In this document: piece by piece, positions 26,890-37,350 of the stretch
Position numbering within the stretch: the first letter of the stretch is position 1
Layout of the letters: each line of letters begins with the position of its first letter
Source of the DNA: an uncultured bacterium
Lineage (GTDB): Bacteria > Cyanobacteriota > Vampirovibrionia > Gastranaerophilales > Gastranaerophilaceae
DNA length: 64,000 nucleotides
Reading direction: 5' to 3'
Assembly: GCA_902794035.1 (NCBI GenBank)
Contig: CADBFN010000004.1
Span: 1 to 64,000 of the forward strand
Made by a program: the position numbers and the translations under genes
Notes under the pieces: model-generated
Told to the model about the DNA's origin: nothing
What the model saw: only the letters and a program-made list of their open reading frames with translations
Databases searched by the model: none

Positions 26890-28690
26890 TTTGATAAGGT
26901 GTGAAAGTTAAATTGTTATAAAAATATGATTCGTCTTTATATAGTGCAGTGCAATCCAGATTGTATGCTGAGCAGTTTAACAAAAAATTATCTCTTAATT
27001 TAATATCTTTAAAATATATTTCAATAAAAGGACCTCTTGCTTTACGATATTTAAAATCTGATCTTAGTATATTAAAAGGTACTTTTGTTTTTGCGATTTT
27101 ATACGGATTAACCTGAATAATATACATTGGTTCTTCTATTGCAAAGTATTGGTTTCTATATGCTCTGTATGGGTGATACATAAAATATTGATTATCTATA
27201 TTTTCGAATAATTTATACTTTTTGGTTTGCATTGTTCTGTCAAATGTATCGCTATCCATAAAAATTATGTCATAATCTGCAAACAAAAACATTGTTCTGC
27301 TTGGAACAACATATATTGAAGCGTTGCTGGCATTATCAAAAAAGGCCGCCATATCGTCAGTTAAATGGGCATATTGGTTAGTAAAATCTTCCTCATAATA
27401 AGGATTGCTGAATATATCGGAGAAAAAGATATTTGTATTTTTCTGGACATTTAGAGTCTTGAATACATTTTTTACTTTTACTCTGGTATCATCTTGTCCT
27501 GCAATATTATAAAAATGTACGGCATTTATGCAATGGTTGATTAGTAATAATGATAATACGGTTAAGCATCCTGTGTATAATATTTTGTATGGTTTGTACT
27601 GCTCACAATAATTTACAAGCAAGCCAAAACATATTGCAACGAATGGTATAAACGGGAGCATATAACGTAAAAATACAAGCATGGAAAAACACATAAATGA
27701 ATAAAAAACTATTGGAAAGAGTAACAACGCAAATTTTTCTTCCTTTCTAATCTGTTTATCTTTGACAAAAAACATTGCACCCAAAACCGCTCCAATAAAC
27801 TGAACTGTTCCTATGGCATTTGGAATACTGTGAAAAATATGAAAATTAAAAGGAGTTGCATCATCTGCACTCGAATGCCCAAGTTTAAATGCGTGATTAT
27901 ATTCCTGGCTGAAATCATTCCAAAAATGCGGGAAATTTATTAGTATAAACGGATTTGTGATAAAAAATGAAAATGCCGCACTTAGTGATAATAATAAAGA
28001 ATTAAAAATGAAATCTCTTTTTGAGTTTCTTGTTAAAAATAACAAAAAAGCTGGCACAAGAATAATTATAGCTCCGTTATATTTCGTCGCCGCACATAAG
28101 CCGGATAACAAACCTAAAACGATAATATTCTTTTTTGTGTATTCATTTTTATTCTGAATGAAATATAATGTAAAAAATATCGTCATTACGCATAAAGAAG
28201 CCAAAGGAATATCAACAGCCAAGTGATGCGAAAGATTCATCCAGATATAAGATGTCGCAAGGATAAATCCTGCAATAAAAGACGGAAATATTTTTTTATT
28301 TGTAAGGATGTAAGTGGTTAAAAATGTAAAGCAAACTCCAATAGCCGCAAAAATATTATTTATTATCAGTGCAGGCATCATAAAGGAAATTTCTCCTATC
28401 GGAGTTTTTATTATATCTTGTATAAATAATTTTGAAAAATCGTCGAAATTGTTTACTATATGTGCGGCTTTCAAAATCAGATAAAATATCCAGTATGCGA
28501 TTGCCTGTATATCAGAAACAAAACTTGGTTTTTTGAAAAAATCAGGGCTTCCGGAACTATAAAACATATTCAGAGTTTTGTGTACACAAAAATCTCTGAA
28601 ATAATATTCGTGCCCGCCATGCATTCCAAGCACAAAAACAATTGTGCATAGTATAAATAACGAAATTAAAACTTTTTTTCGGTTTGACAT
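26879..28690 (-). CDS. GT39-like polytopic glycosyltransferase
   Basis: 603 residues with about ten transmembrane helices in the first 410 residues and a soluble C-terminal part. The first loop carries GHEYYFRDF, a place where ArnT/PMT-type enzymes have acidic catalytic residues. These enzymes use polyprenyl-phosphate sugars on the outer face of the membrane. Its start codon overlaps the stop of the upstream gene (TAATG type), so the two are coupled. Confidence 0.75.
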   Translation of the reverse strand: MSNRKKVLISLFILCTIVFVLGMHGGHEYYFRDFCVHKTLNMFYSSGSPDFFKKPSFVSDIQAIAYWIFYLILKAAHIVNNFDDFSKLFIQDIIKTPIGEISFMMPALIINNIFAAIGVCFTFLTTYILTNKKIFPSFIAGFILATSYIWMNLSHHLAVDIPLASLCVMTIFFTLYFIQNKNEYTKKNIIVLGLLSGLCAATKYNGAIIILVPAFLLFLTRNSKRDFIFNSLLLSLSAAFSFFITNPFILINFPHFWNDFSQEYNHAFKLGHSSADDATPFNFHIFHSIPNAIGTVQFIGAVLGAMFFVKDKQIRKEEKFALLLFPIVFYSFMCFSMLVFLRYMLPFIPFVAICFGLLVNYCEQYKPYKILYTGCLTVLSLLLINHCINAVHFYNIAGQDDTRVKVKNVFKTLNVQKNTNIFFSDIFSNPYYEEDFTNQYAHLTDDMAAFFDNASNASIYVVPSRTMFLFADYDIIFMDSDTFDRTMQTKKYKLFENIDNQYFMYHPYRAYRNQYFAIEEPMYIIQVNPYKIAKTKVPFNILRSDFKYRKARGPFIEIYFKDIKLRDNFLLNCSAYNLDCTALYKDESYFYNNLTFTPYQTNY

Positions 28691-30060
28691 TATTGCTCGC
28701 TCCTTATGTACATTCTGTTGAAATGTGTAGGTTCATAATTATTTTTTATAACAGGATTTTCAATATCTAAATATTTTGTATATATTATTTTGGGTTTATG
28801 AATTTCAATGTCTTTATAAATATCGTATTCTCTTGGTCTTAGCATTCTGTATGTTTCAGCAACACCTTTTGGTCTTATCGAAAACCAAAAATAATCAACA
28901 TCTTGCCTAAACAGATTAAAATATATACTTCCATCATATACCCTGTCATTTTTGTTTGTCATATATAAGACATAATTGATTTGTGATATTTGTGGTAATG
29001 ATCTTTTTATCTGTATGTTATTATAGAAAAATGATGCAGGAAATAGTAATGCAAACAACAATATGACAAAAATATTTTTATCTAAAAAACGAATTCTTTT
29101 GATTGCATTCGCTGCAATCATTGCTATAAAAGGAATAGCGGGAACATAATATTGTTTATTAGGAACATTTATCAAAAATACACTTAAATACAGAAATATT
29201 GCAATAAAACCTATTTCTTTCTGTCGTAGTCCTTTCAGACAAAATATTCCGAGCAGACCTAAAGTATATAAAATATCGTTCTCAAAAAATATCAGCTGGA
29301 TATTTCTCAAAGGAGAGAATGTTTCTATGAAATTATAATTTATAGTAAAATTAAAAAACCAGTAATCCTGAAAACTTATTGACTTTAATGCAAAATAAGA
29401 GATAAACGGGGTTAGTGTAAGACCCATGGTAATAAAATATATAATTAAATCTTTGACAGATATTTTTTTTAAAAGTGCTCTGACAGATAAAATTACAAAT
29501 ATCGTAAATATATAAAAAACTGCTTTGGGTAAAACCGCAAAGCTCAGGCCTGCAAGCACCGCACTTATTATAAGTGCACTCTTTTTAATTTTTATATTTT
29601 TATATAAAAATGCAAGTGAAAACATAATCAGCATTATATATAGCGTGTCGGGACGAATTTCTGTTAATTTGTCCGTAAAAAATGTGCAGGACAATAATAG
29701 TATTGTCATAAGGTATTTTGATTTCCCAAATACATTCTTAGAAATCAAAAATGAAGCATATACAATTCCCAAAAACAGTATGTAACAATAAATTTTGCAG
29801 GCATACAATGAATATATTGAATCAGAAAAGTACCTAATTAAAGGTATCATTGTAATATGAAAAAATGGCGGTTTTTGCTGAAAGAAATCAAGATAAATTA
29901 CCTGCCCCTGCATAATTTTCCACGAAGTATGAACGGCTTCAAATTCATCGTGGTCGTAATATTGATTTATGCACAGAAGAAAACTTACAATCAGCAATGC
30001 AACAAGAATAATTATTTCAATTATTGTTTTTAATTCAATTTTTTTGCAAATCTTTTCCAT
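28690..30060 (-). CDS. GT39-like polytopic glycosyltransferase
   Basis: 456 residues with about ten transmembrane helices. The first periplasmic loop has DHDEFEAVHTSWKIMQGQ followed by DFFQQKPPFFH, the acidic-plus-PP pattern of the ArnT/mannosyltransferase type. A short soluble tail ends the protein. No convincing ribosome binding site is seen. TATAAT lies about 30 bases upstream. It forms a two-gene operon with the next GT39-like gene and is divergent from the GT2 gene at 30183. Confidence 0.75.
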   Translation of the reverse strand: MEKICKKIELKTIIEIIILVALLIVSFLLCINQYYDHDEFEAVHTSWKIMQGQVIYLDFFQQKPPFFHITMIPLIRYFSDSIYSLYACKIYCYILFLGIVYASFLISKNVFGKSKYLMTILLLSCTFFTDKLTEIRPDTLYIMLIMFSLAFLYKNIKIKKSALIISAVLAGLSFAVLPKAVFYIFTIFVILSVRALLKKISVKDLIIYFITMGLTLTPFISYFALKSISFQDYWFFNFTINYNFIETFSPLRNIQLIFFENDILYTLGLLGIFCLKGLRQKEIGFIAIFLYLSVFLINVPNKQYYVPAIPFIAMIAANAIKRIRFLDKNIFVILLFALLFPASFFYNNIQIKRSLPQISQINYVLYMTNKNDRVYDGSIYFNLFRQDVDYFWFSIRPKGVAETYRMLRPREYDIYKDIEIHKPKIIYTKYLDIENPVIKNNYEPTHFNRMYIRSEQ

Positions 30061-30182
30061 GTTTATAAATAATAACCAATATTTAATAATGTGATTATAT
30101 CATATAATATTATATCTTACAAATGTTACATAGTTGCTTATTGTGTTGTTATTTTATATTATATAAATAAGGAGATGAGAAA

Positions 30183-30983
30183 TTGCTAAGAGGTAAAAAA
30201 ATAGTAGTTGTTATGCCTGCGTATAACGCGGAAAAAACACTAAAGCAGACATATAATGAGATTCCGAAAGATATTATTGATGAGATTATTTTAACTGATG
30301 ACAAATCATATGATAAAACTCCTGAATTGTCTAAAGAGTTAAATATAACAACAATTGTTCATGAAAAAAATAAAGGATATGGCGGGAATCAAAAGTCTTG
30401 TTATAAAGCGGCATTAAATGCCGGTGCAGATATAGTGATTATGCTTCATCCTGATTATCAATATACCCCTTCGCTTATTCCTGCGATTGCTTCAATGCTT
30501 GCATTCAGCCCTTATGATGTTGTAATTGCTTCAAGAATGCTGTCGCACGCTCTTAGTGGCGGTATGCCTTTGTATAAATATGTATCCAATAAATTTTTAA
30601 CAGCATTTGAAAATTTGTTTTTACATCAGCATTTATCAGAATATCATACCGGCTACAGGGCTTTTACAAGAGAAGTTCTTGAAAAGCTTCCGTTAGAAGA
30701 TTGTAATGATGATTTTATTTTTGATAATGAAATGCTTGCGCTGGCATGTTATTATGGTTATAAAATAGGTGAAGTAAGCTGCCCGACAAAATATTTTCCT
30801 GAAGCATCTTCAATAAGTTTTTTACGTTCCTGCAAGTATGGGTTCGGAGTTTTGGGCGTTTCAATAAAATATTTTCTTGCCCGTACGGGTTTGTATAAAT
30901 CAAAAATTTTCAGGCAGGATGCTCAAAAATTAAATTTACAGTCGGAGTTAAATTATTATCACAAACATAGTGATCCGCAATAG
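30183..30983 (+). CDS. GT2 glycosyltransferase (DPM-like)
   Basis: 266 residues from a TTG start eight bases after AAGGAG. The GT-A fold shows VVVMPAYNAEKTL, TDDKS (D39, D40) and a HPDYQY segment at 89-94 in place of the usual DxD. The C-terminus lacks transmembrane helices. It probably makes or uses a lipid-linked sugar for the two neighbouring GT39-like enzymes. It begins a three-gene operon with 30996 and 31925. Confidence 0.85.
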   Translation: MLRGKKIVVVMPAYNAEKTLKQTYNEIPKDIIDEIILTDDKSYDKTPELSKELNITTIVHEKNKGYGGNQKSCYKAALNAGADIVIMLHPDYQYTPSLIPAIASMLAFSPYDVVIASRMLSHALSGGMPLYKYVSNKFLTAFENLFLHQHLSEYHTGYRAFTREVLEKLPLEDCNDDFIFDNEMLALACYYGYKIGEVSCPTKYFPEASSISFLRSCKYGFGVLGVSIKYFLARTGLYKSKIFRQDAQKLNLQSELNYYHKHSDPQ

Positions 30984-30995
30984 AAAGGATATAAG

Positions 30996-31928
30996 ATGAG
31001 TGCAAGTATATCTGTTGTAGTACCTGTTTATAATGAAGAAGATAATTTAAAACTTTTGCATGAAAAAATTTCTGAAGTGTTAAAAAATATTGGCAGGGAA
31101 TTTGAGATTATCTATGTTGATGATTCTTCAACGGATAACAGTTTTGAAATTCTGAAAAATTTAAAAGATGATAATACTAAAATTGTAAAGTTCAGACGCA
31201 ATTTTGGACAAACTGCCGCAATGCAGGCAGGGATTGATAGTTCGCAAGGCGATATTATTATAACTCTGGATGCAGATTTGCAAAATGACCCTGCTGATAT
31301 TCCAAAATTAATTGAAAAATATGAACAAGGGTATGATTTGGTAAGCGGTTGGAGAAAAAAAAGACAAGATAATGTAATCAGGACTTTCCCATCAAAGATT
31401 GCCAATTTTTTAATTTCAAAAACTACTGCTACCGGATTGCATGATACAGGTTGTACCTTAAAGGCCTATAATGGTGAAGTTCTCAGAAGTATTAATCTTT
31501 TTGCCGATCATCACAGATTTATTCCTGCAATTTTTGCTCAATATAGCAATAAAATTACTGAACTGGAAGTCGAACATCATCCAAGAATGTACGGTAAAAG
31601 TAAATATAATATCTTCAGAGTTTTCAGGGTTATTGTGGATTTGTTGGCTATTGCGTATTGGAGAAAATATAAAAGCAAGCCTATGTATTTTTGGGGGTTT
31701 TTAGCTTTGGCATTTTTGCTTATTGCTTTGGTTTCGTTTGTTTTGTTGATTTTAAATTTATTGATATTTAAGTTGCTATTACTAAATATTGTTTATTCCG
31801 TTTCATTTGTATTATTTTTGTTAAGTAGTTTAGTATCATTTGCGGTTGGATTGATTTTTGAAAGTATTTTGAAAGTTAATTTAGCTCAAAATAAAACCCG
31901 GTATTATACAATAGAGACTGTATTATGA
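30996..31928 (+). CDS. GT2 polyprenyl-phosphate glycosyltransferase (GtrB/ArnC type)
   Basis: 310 residues. VVVPVYNEEDNL, DDSSTDNS (42-49) and DADLQNDP (92-99) are typical of dolichol/undecaprenyl-phosphate sugar synthases. QTAAMQAGID and HHRFIPAIFA follow. Two C-terminal transmembrane helices (about 225-300) match the GtrB layout. AGAAAGGA is upstream. The end overlaps the next gene by 4 bases. Confidence 0.9.
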   Translation: MSASISVVVPVYNEEDNLKLLHEKISEVLKNIGREFEIIYVDDSSTDNSFEILKNLKDDNTKIVKFRRNFGQTAAMQAGIDSSQGDIIITLDADLQNDPADIPKLIEKYEQGYDLVSGWRKKRQDNVIRTFPSKIANFLISKTTATGLHDTGCTLKAYNGEVLRSINLFADHHRFIPAIFAQYSNKITELEVEHHPRMYGKSKYNIFRVFRVIVDLLAIAYWRKYKSKPMYFWGFLALAFLLIALVSFVLLILNLLIFKLLLLNIVYSVSFVLFLLSSLVSFAVGLIFESILKVNLAQNKTRYYTIETVL

Positions 31929-32824
31929 AAAAAAGATTAAAGTTTTTTATAAAACTCTTTTTTGGTATCGGTATCCTTGTTTTTTTATTTAGCAGGACAA
32001 GTGTACAGGAGTTTGTTACCCTTCTAGGAAATGCAAATTATCTTTTCTTTGTATTTGCAGTTGTCTTGTATGTGATAGGACAGGTAATTTCTGCAAAGAA
32101 ATGGATGATCATTTCGCAGAGATTACAATTTAAAAATACCTTCAGACGATATATCAATTTATATTTTTTAGGAATGTTTTATAATATGTTTTTGCCTACT
32201 AATATTGGCGGGGATATTATAAAAGTTACCAAATTAAAAGATGATAAAGAATTTTCAATAAAACGTTCAATTATTTCAGTTATGTCTGATCGTATTACGG
32301 GGGCATGTGTTCTTGTATTGTTTATTTTGTCAGGATTCTTATTTTATAACAGTTCGGAAATCATAAATATTGTTAATGGAATAATTATCTTGTCTTCTTT
32401 GTCAGGTATTGCGTTTTTTGTATATGTAATGAAAAATGATAATTTAATTCCTGAGAAATTTAAAAATGTTTATAATTTGATAAAATTATTATGCGAAAAA
32501 AAATGCATACTTAATATTACGGTTTTATCATTGATTTTTCATTTGTTTTTAATTGTCATACATTATTGTATTGCACAAATGTATAATTTTAATATTCCGT
32601 TTACATATTATTTGTTGTTGTATCCGATTACTGCTATAGTTGCGTCTTTACCGTTATCTATTAATGGAATCGGCTTAAAAGAATTTGTGTATGTTTATAT
32701 GCTGAAAATATTTGAGATTGATACTTCTGAAGCAGTTTTGTTTGCTATGACTTTTAATATGGTAATTTTATTTGCAAGTGCATTAGGTTTTATTCCATAC
32801 ATTTCAAAAGATAAAAAAACATAA
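31925..32824 (+). CDS. flippase-like membrane protein (UPF0104/LPG synthase TM type)
   Basis: 299 residues with about eight transmembrane helices. Family marks are FYNMFLPTNIGGDIIKVTKL (residues about 79-98), SVMSDRITGACVLVL and the late LPLSINGIGLKEFVYVYM. This family often travels with GtrB-type transferases and is thought to move lipid-linked sugars or lipids. The start overlaps the upstream stop, so it is translationally coupled. Confidence 0.88.
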   Translation: MKKRLKFFIKLFFGIGILVFLFSRTSVQEFVTLLGNANYLFFVFAVVLYVIGQVISAKKWMIISQRLQFKNTFRRYINLYFLGMFYNMFLPTNIGGDIIKVTKLKDDKEFSIKRSIISVMSDRITGACVLVLFILSGFLFYNSSEIINIVNGIIILSSLSGIAFFVYVMKNDNLIPEKFKNVYNLIKLLCEKKCILNITVLSLIFHLFLIVIHYCIAQMYNFNIPFTYYLLLYPITAIVASLPLSINGIGLKEFVYVYMLKIFEIDTSEAVLFAMTFNMVILFASALGFIPYISKDKKT

Positions 32825-32869
32825 TAAAATTAATTATTATTTTAAGTCTTTTTGTTTTAACATTGGGAT

Positions 32870-33808
32870 ATGAAAGCCGAAATTTTACACAGAATAAGAA
32901 TTGAACGCTATATATTCGGAATTATAATGGCATTTATAATGGTATTTGTATCCGAAATCAGCGGAGAAAGTGAAATTATTTTCCCTGAAATTTGTGCTCT
33001 GACAATAGGTGCATGGATAAGTGAACAACAGCCTTGGCAGGCAAATAAAAGAAGAATATTTTTTCTGATGTCTGTTGCGGCATTATTTGGAATTATTGTT
33101 GTTCGTTATATTCATTTGCCGTTAATATTTCAGGTTTGTATTTGTTTTGCGTTTACCGGTTTTATATTGACTTTATGCAAAACAAACTTTGTTCCTATAA
33201 TTTCAGCTTGTATTCTGCCTGTGTATTTGCGAACAGAAAGTTTTATTTATCCTGTTTCGGTTTCTGTTATGGCTTTAATAATTATTATTGCTCAATGGCT
33301 GATGGAAAAATATCATTTTCGTCCTGTAAATCAGTTTGAACCTTGTAATTTCAATGCCAAAACACAAATTATAAAGTGGTCAAAATTGTTATTAATATTT
33401 GGTTTAATTGCATTAATCCCTTTTAAATTGCACAAAATATATTTTTTAGCACCGCCTTTAATTGTTATGTTTACTGAATTGTCAAATGTTAATAGCCCTG
33501 CAAGAAATAAACCTCTTTATATTGTCGGTCTTATGAGTTTTTCAGCTCTTATTGGGTGTGCTATAAGATTAGTGTTAAATATGTATTTAGGAATGCCTCT
33601 TTTTGTATGTACGGCAGTTGCCTGCTTTTTGCTGTTTATTGCAATAGACCGATTAAAATTATTTTTTCCTCCTGCCGGTGCAATTTTGTTAATCCCAATG
33701 ATTTTAAATCCTGATTATATTACAGAATTTCCTGTTGAAGTATTATTTGGGGCATCTGTATTGTGTATTTGTGCAGTAGTTATGTTCAAAAAAGAGAAGA
33801 TTTCTTAA
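32870..33808 (+). CDS. HPP-like integral membrane protein
   Basis: 312 residues with about eight hydrophobic helices. An ending block with DRLKLFFPPAGAILLIPM resembles the HPP family signature, where His is often the first residue. The N-terminal repeat has FPEICALTIGAWISEQQPW. HPP proteins in plants and bacteria have been linked to nitrite transport, but that is not shown here. No clear ribosome binding site; TAACAT lies 6 nt before the ATG. It overlaps the converging dusB by 4 bases. Confidence 0.6.
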   Translation: MKAEILHRIRIERYIFGIIMAFIMVFVSEISGESEIIFPEICALTIGAWISEQQPWQANKRRIFFLMSVAALFGIIVVRYIHLPLIFQVCICFAFTGFILTLCKTNFVPIISACILPVYLRTESFIYPVSVSVMALIIIIAQWLMEKYHFRPVNQFEPCNFNAKTQIIKWSKLLLIFGLIALIPFKLHKIYFLAPPLIVMFTELSNVNSPARNKPLYIVGLMSFSALIGCAIRLVLNMYLGMPLFVCTAVACFLLFIAIDRLKLFFPPAGAILLIPMILNPDYITEFPVEVLFGASVLCICAVVMFKKEKIS

Positions 33809-34791
33809 TTTGCAATATCTTTTTCAATATATGAAAAATATTCTTGTAATTTTTTATAGTTATCTTCTTTAATCAGTACTCCGCGATATTTTGATGCGTT
33901 AGGAACAGATGAAATATAAAACGGATAAAATTTTCTGAAAAATTTTACTCCGACATTTTCTCCGCGCAGATCTATTTCTTGTTGAAGGTGTTGCTTCATT
34001 ATATTTAATTTTTCAAAAATTGTAGGAGCCGGCAGGATTTCACCTGTATTAAAATAATGATCAATTCTGTATAATAGTGACGGATCTCCTAATACTCCGC
34101 GCCCGATGGCTATTCCATCCGCACCGCTTTGCTTGATACATTCGATTGCACTTTCAACACTATCCACATCCCCGTTTGCAAAAACCGGAATATCTACATT
34201 ATTTTTTAAATCTTTAATTTTTGTCCAGTCTGCTTTGCCTGAATACATTTGCGCTCTTGTTCTTGCATGAAGTGTTATAAATTCCGCCCCTGCTTCCTGC
34301 ATTTTTTGCCCGTATTCAACGTAATTCATTTCAGCAGCAGTATAGCCAAGACGAAATTTTACGCTTACAGGTAAATCAGTTCCTTCTTTTACTGCCTGAA
34401 CGATATCATAGGCAAGTTCAGGCTCTCTCATTAATGCGCTGCCATCGTGCCCGCAAACAACTTTTCTCACCGGACAGCCCATATTTATATCAATTATGTC
34501 AGCAACTTCGGATAATCTTTTTGCGGCATCTTTCATCATATATGGTTTATGTCCGCAAATTTGGTATGCAATCGGGTGATGCGTATTATCAAGCATTAAA
34601 ATATCCGTTTGATTGCGATTTTGGGCTAAAAATTCAGAGCTTATCATTTCGGTAGTAATTAAACAATTTTTGCAATATTGTCTTATCATGCTCCTGAGCA
34701 CATAATCAGTAATACCTGCCATTGGGGCAAGAGATACTTTTGATTTAAGAATATTTAAAACTCTATTTTTTTGCGGCTGTGTTTGTTGCAT
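33805..34791 (-). CDS. dusB: tRNA-dihydrouridine synthase (DusB type)
   Basis: 328 residues of an FMN-dependent TIM barrel that reduces uridines in tRNA. Signatures are VSLAPMAGITD (19-29), INMGCPVRKV (102-111), KFRLGY, ITLHARTRAQMYSGKADW and FANGDV, with GADGIAIGRGVLG near the end. The DusB assignment comes from overall pattern. Its start overlaps the end of the upstream TPR gene by 29 bases, so the two are coupled. Confidence 0.93.
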   Translation of the reverse strand: MQQTQPQKNRVLNILKSKVSLAPMAGITDYVLRSMIRQYCKNCLITTEMISSEFLAQNRNQTDILMLDNTHHPIAYQICGHKPYMMKDAAKRLSEVADIIDINMGCPVRKVVCGHDGSALMREPELAYDIVQAVKEGTDLPVSVKFRLGYTAAEMNYVEYGQKMQEAGAEFITLHARTRAQMYSGKADWTKIKDLKNNVDIPVFANGDVDSVESAIECIKQSGADGIAIGRGVLGDPSLLYRIDHYFNTGEILPAPTIFEKLNIMKQHLQQEIDLRGENVGVKFFRKFYPFYISSVPNASKYRGVLIKEDNYKKLQEYFSYIEKDIAN

Positions 34792-36907
34792 TTTCTTTTA
34801 GTTCTTCTGCTCTTGCTTTTGCATATTTTTTGTAATCATCATCAGGGACATCTGAATTTGCGTATAATTCGTAGTATTGCACAGCTTCTTTGTATTTTTT
34901 CAGAGCATCATAATTAGATGCTATCATATAATTGCATATCGTAAAATCTTTATTTAATTCATAAGCTTTTTTGAAGTCAGCTATAGCTTCATTATGTTTT
35001 GCTTTTGAATCATATATCATAGCTCTGTAGTATAAAGCATAATCATTATTCGGATTTTTTGAAATTAATTTGTTGAAATCCGGCAGACATTCGTCATATT
35101 TTTCAGCTTCAAATTTTGCGATTGCATCATTGAGAAGATTTGCCATATCCATATCATCTATTGATTTTAAATATTCAATAGCATGTTTATTATTTTTGTT
35201 AAAAGCTATCGCTTTACCCAGATAATTTTTTGCGTTTTCGTAATCTTCTTTTTCTCCGTATAAAACTGCAATATAATAGGCAATGTCGGAATCAACTTTT
35301 TTAATATCTAAAGCCTTTTTATAATATTCAATTGCTTTATCTCTGTCGCCAAGTTGTTGATATGCGGTTGCTGCACCTATCATGGTATTTGCATTTTGTG
35401 GTGTTATCGATAAATACATTGCGGCTGCCGCTTCATATTGTTTATTATCAAATAATGTTGCAGCTTGGGACATTTTACTGTCTGTTTGCATATTTTCAAT
35501 ATTTTTAATATTAGATGCTATTGTGCTGTCATTAGGATATTTTATTTGTGCAGATTTTAAAGTGTTTAGTGCATCCTCATATTTCGCATTTTGTGCTTGT
35601 GCCAATGCGATATTAACATAAACTTCCGAGGAAGCTTTACCTTCTGTCAGGTTGATAACTTCATTGTACATATAAATAGCATCATCAATCTTATTTTCTT
35701 TATGAAGTTCTATTGCGTAATCATATATGGTGTCAGCCTGAGCTTTTTTAGGCATATTTATTTTTACATATTCAAGAAATTGAAGCGGAGTAGAAGATTT
35801 TTTTACGTTATCTATCATTTGTTTTTTAATTATTTCGTTTTCCGGATCAACTGCTAATACTTTTTTATAACCTTCCTGTGCAATTTTATTATCGCCCAGT
35901 TTTTCATAACATTGCGCTCTGTATATATTTGCATTTACGTTGTCAGGATACAGGATTAAAACTGATTCGTAAGCTTTTATCGCCGTACGGTAATCTTCTT
36001 TTTGCTGATATAAGGTTCCTACATTAATACGGGTATTTATGTTAGAAGGGTCATATGATTCTGCCTTTTTATAATATGCCAAAGCTTCATCAAGTCTGTT
36101 TTCTTTTTGAAGAACAGCTCCCATGTTTACGTTATAATTTGCATTTGTAGGATTTTCATTTAATTTTTTCGTAAAAATTCGTTCAAGAATATATAAAATA
36201 TCTTTGTCGCTTTGTCTTGCTTTTGATAAAACGTATGAATATTCTTTTGTTGCAATATCGCTTTGTTCGGTATCGTCTAATGATTTTGCGTAAGTAAGTC
36301 TTAAATTAAGGTCAGAAGGTGCAACGGCAACTGCTTTTTTATAATATTCGACAGCTTTTTTCTTATTCCCTAAAAGCGCCATAATATCGCCAATTTGTTC
36401 AAAACTTGATTTTTGAAGTTCTTTTGAACCAAGTGAATGATTAAATTCGTATGCGGCAGCAGAAAAATTCCCTTCTGCTCTTAATCTTTTTGCGGTGTCA
36501 AAGCGATTTTGAGCTGATCTGTTATAACCAATTTCACTCAGACATCTGTCTAAGTTGCTTATAATCTGATCAATTGCCTGAGCCGAATTTCTTACATCTC
36601 TTTCTTCCGGGTAGTATTTAAGGTAAAACAGCGCACTTCTGTAATCATCAGCTGCTTTCCCCCAGTCTTTTTGCTTGTTTGCATAATCCGTTCCACGCGC
36701 CAAATAGGCATTAACAAGGCTTATTCTTGCGGATTTGTCCATATAATTTATACGCAGCGCGCTTTTAAATTCATTAATTGCACCTGAGTACTGATATTGT
36801 GATAAATAGCTTTGCCCTAGATCAAAATGCTCTTTAAAATCCGCAAATGCCGGATTGATAAGGCAAACTGCTAATATAAAGCTCAAAATTAAAGATGATT
36901 TTTTCAT
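34763..36907 (-). CDS. large exported TPR-repeat protein
   Basis: 714 residues with a signal peptide (MKKSSLILSFILAVCLINPAFA). Around a dozen TPR units cover the mature chain (for example GNKKKAVEYYKKAVAVAPSD, GDRDKAIEYYKKALDIKK and AKHNEAIADFKKAYELNKD). The C-terminus is Lys/Ala-rich. It is probably a periplasmic or outer-surface scaffold. An AGAAGG site precedes the ATG and TATAAT lies further upstream, so this gene does have a leader. Confidence 0.85.
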   Translation of the reverse strand: MKKSSLILSFILAVCLINPAFADFKEHFDLGQSYLSQYQYSGAINEFKSALRINYMDKSARISLVNAYLARGTDYANKQKDWGKAADDYRSALFYLKYYPEERDVRNSAQAIDQIISNLDRCLSEIGYNRSAQNRFDTAKRLRAEGNFSAAAYEFNHSLGSKELQKSSFEQIGDIMALLGNKKKAVEYYKKAVAVAPSDLNLRLTYAKSLDDTEQSDIATKEYSYVLSKARQSDKDILYILERIFTKKLNENPTNANYNVNMGAVLQKENRLDEALAYYKKAESYDPSNINTRINVGTLYQQKEDYRTAIKAYESVLILYPDNVNANIYRAQCYEKLGDNKIAQEGYKKVLAVDPENEIIKKQMIDNVKKSSTPLQFLEYVKINMPKKAQADTIYDYAIELHKENKIDDAIYMYNEVINLTEGKASSEVYVNIALAQAQNAKYEDALNTLKSAQIKYPNDSTIASNIKNIENMQTDSKMSQAATLFDNKQYEAAAAMYLSITPQNANTMIGAATAYQQLGDRDKAIEYYKKALDIKKVDSDIAYYIAVLYGEKEDYENAKNYLGKAIAFNKNNKHAIEYLKSIDDMDMANLLNDAIAKFEAEKYDECLPDFNKLISKNPNNDYALYYRAMIYDSKAKHNEAIADFKKAYELNKDFTICNYMIASNYDALKKYKEAVQYYELYANSDVPDDDYKKYAKARAEELKENATNTAAKK

Positions 36908-36988
36908 ATTTTATACCTTCTATGAAAATATTATACCAATTTCAAAAAAAATGTATATATACACGAAGGCTAATTGTAACGTAATGTA

Positions 36989-37303
36989 TTATTTTATACT
37001 TCTGTAAAACTTGTACATCATTCTCAATAATTTGTCATCCTGTTCAAGATTATTAAATAGTTCTTTTTTTATTGAATCAATATCATCTAAATGGTCAAAC
37101 ATGTAAAATTCATATGGTTTCACATTCATTACTTTTGCCATTTTTTCAAGAGTATCAACGGACGGAGCAAATTTGCCGTTTTCAATATAACTAATATTCG
37201 GAGTTCCAATCCCAACGAGTTCGGCAAGTCTTTCCTGAGTCATATTTAATGATTTTCGAATTTCTTTAATTCGCAGTCCCAATAATTTTTTCAAATTGCT
37301 CAT
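36989..37303 (-). CDS. XRE family transcriptional regulator heading glycan cassette 1
   Basis: 104 residues from the ATG at 37303, which follows a perfect AGGAGG; the frame extends to 37330 but that start has no site. The Cro/C1-type helix-turn-helix reads MTQERLAELVGIGTPNISYIENGKFAPS. A short helical tail of about 35 residues follows. It is divergent from the first gene of cassette 1, and the shared intergenic region carries repeated ATAGTAT/ATGCTATA sites. It probably controls itself and the cassette. Confidence 0.88.
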   Translation of the reverse strand: MSNLKKLLGLRIKEIRKSLNMTQERLAELVGIGTPNISYIENGKFAPSVDTLEKMAKVMNVKPYEFYMFDHLDDIDSIKKELFNNLEQDDKLLRMMYKFYRSIK

Positions 37304-37350
37304 AATATCCTCCTTAAGTAGTATTATCAAAAGGATATTAATAAAAATTA

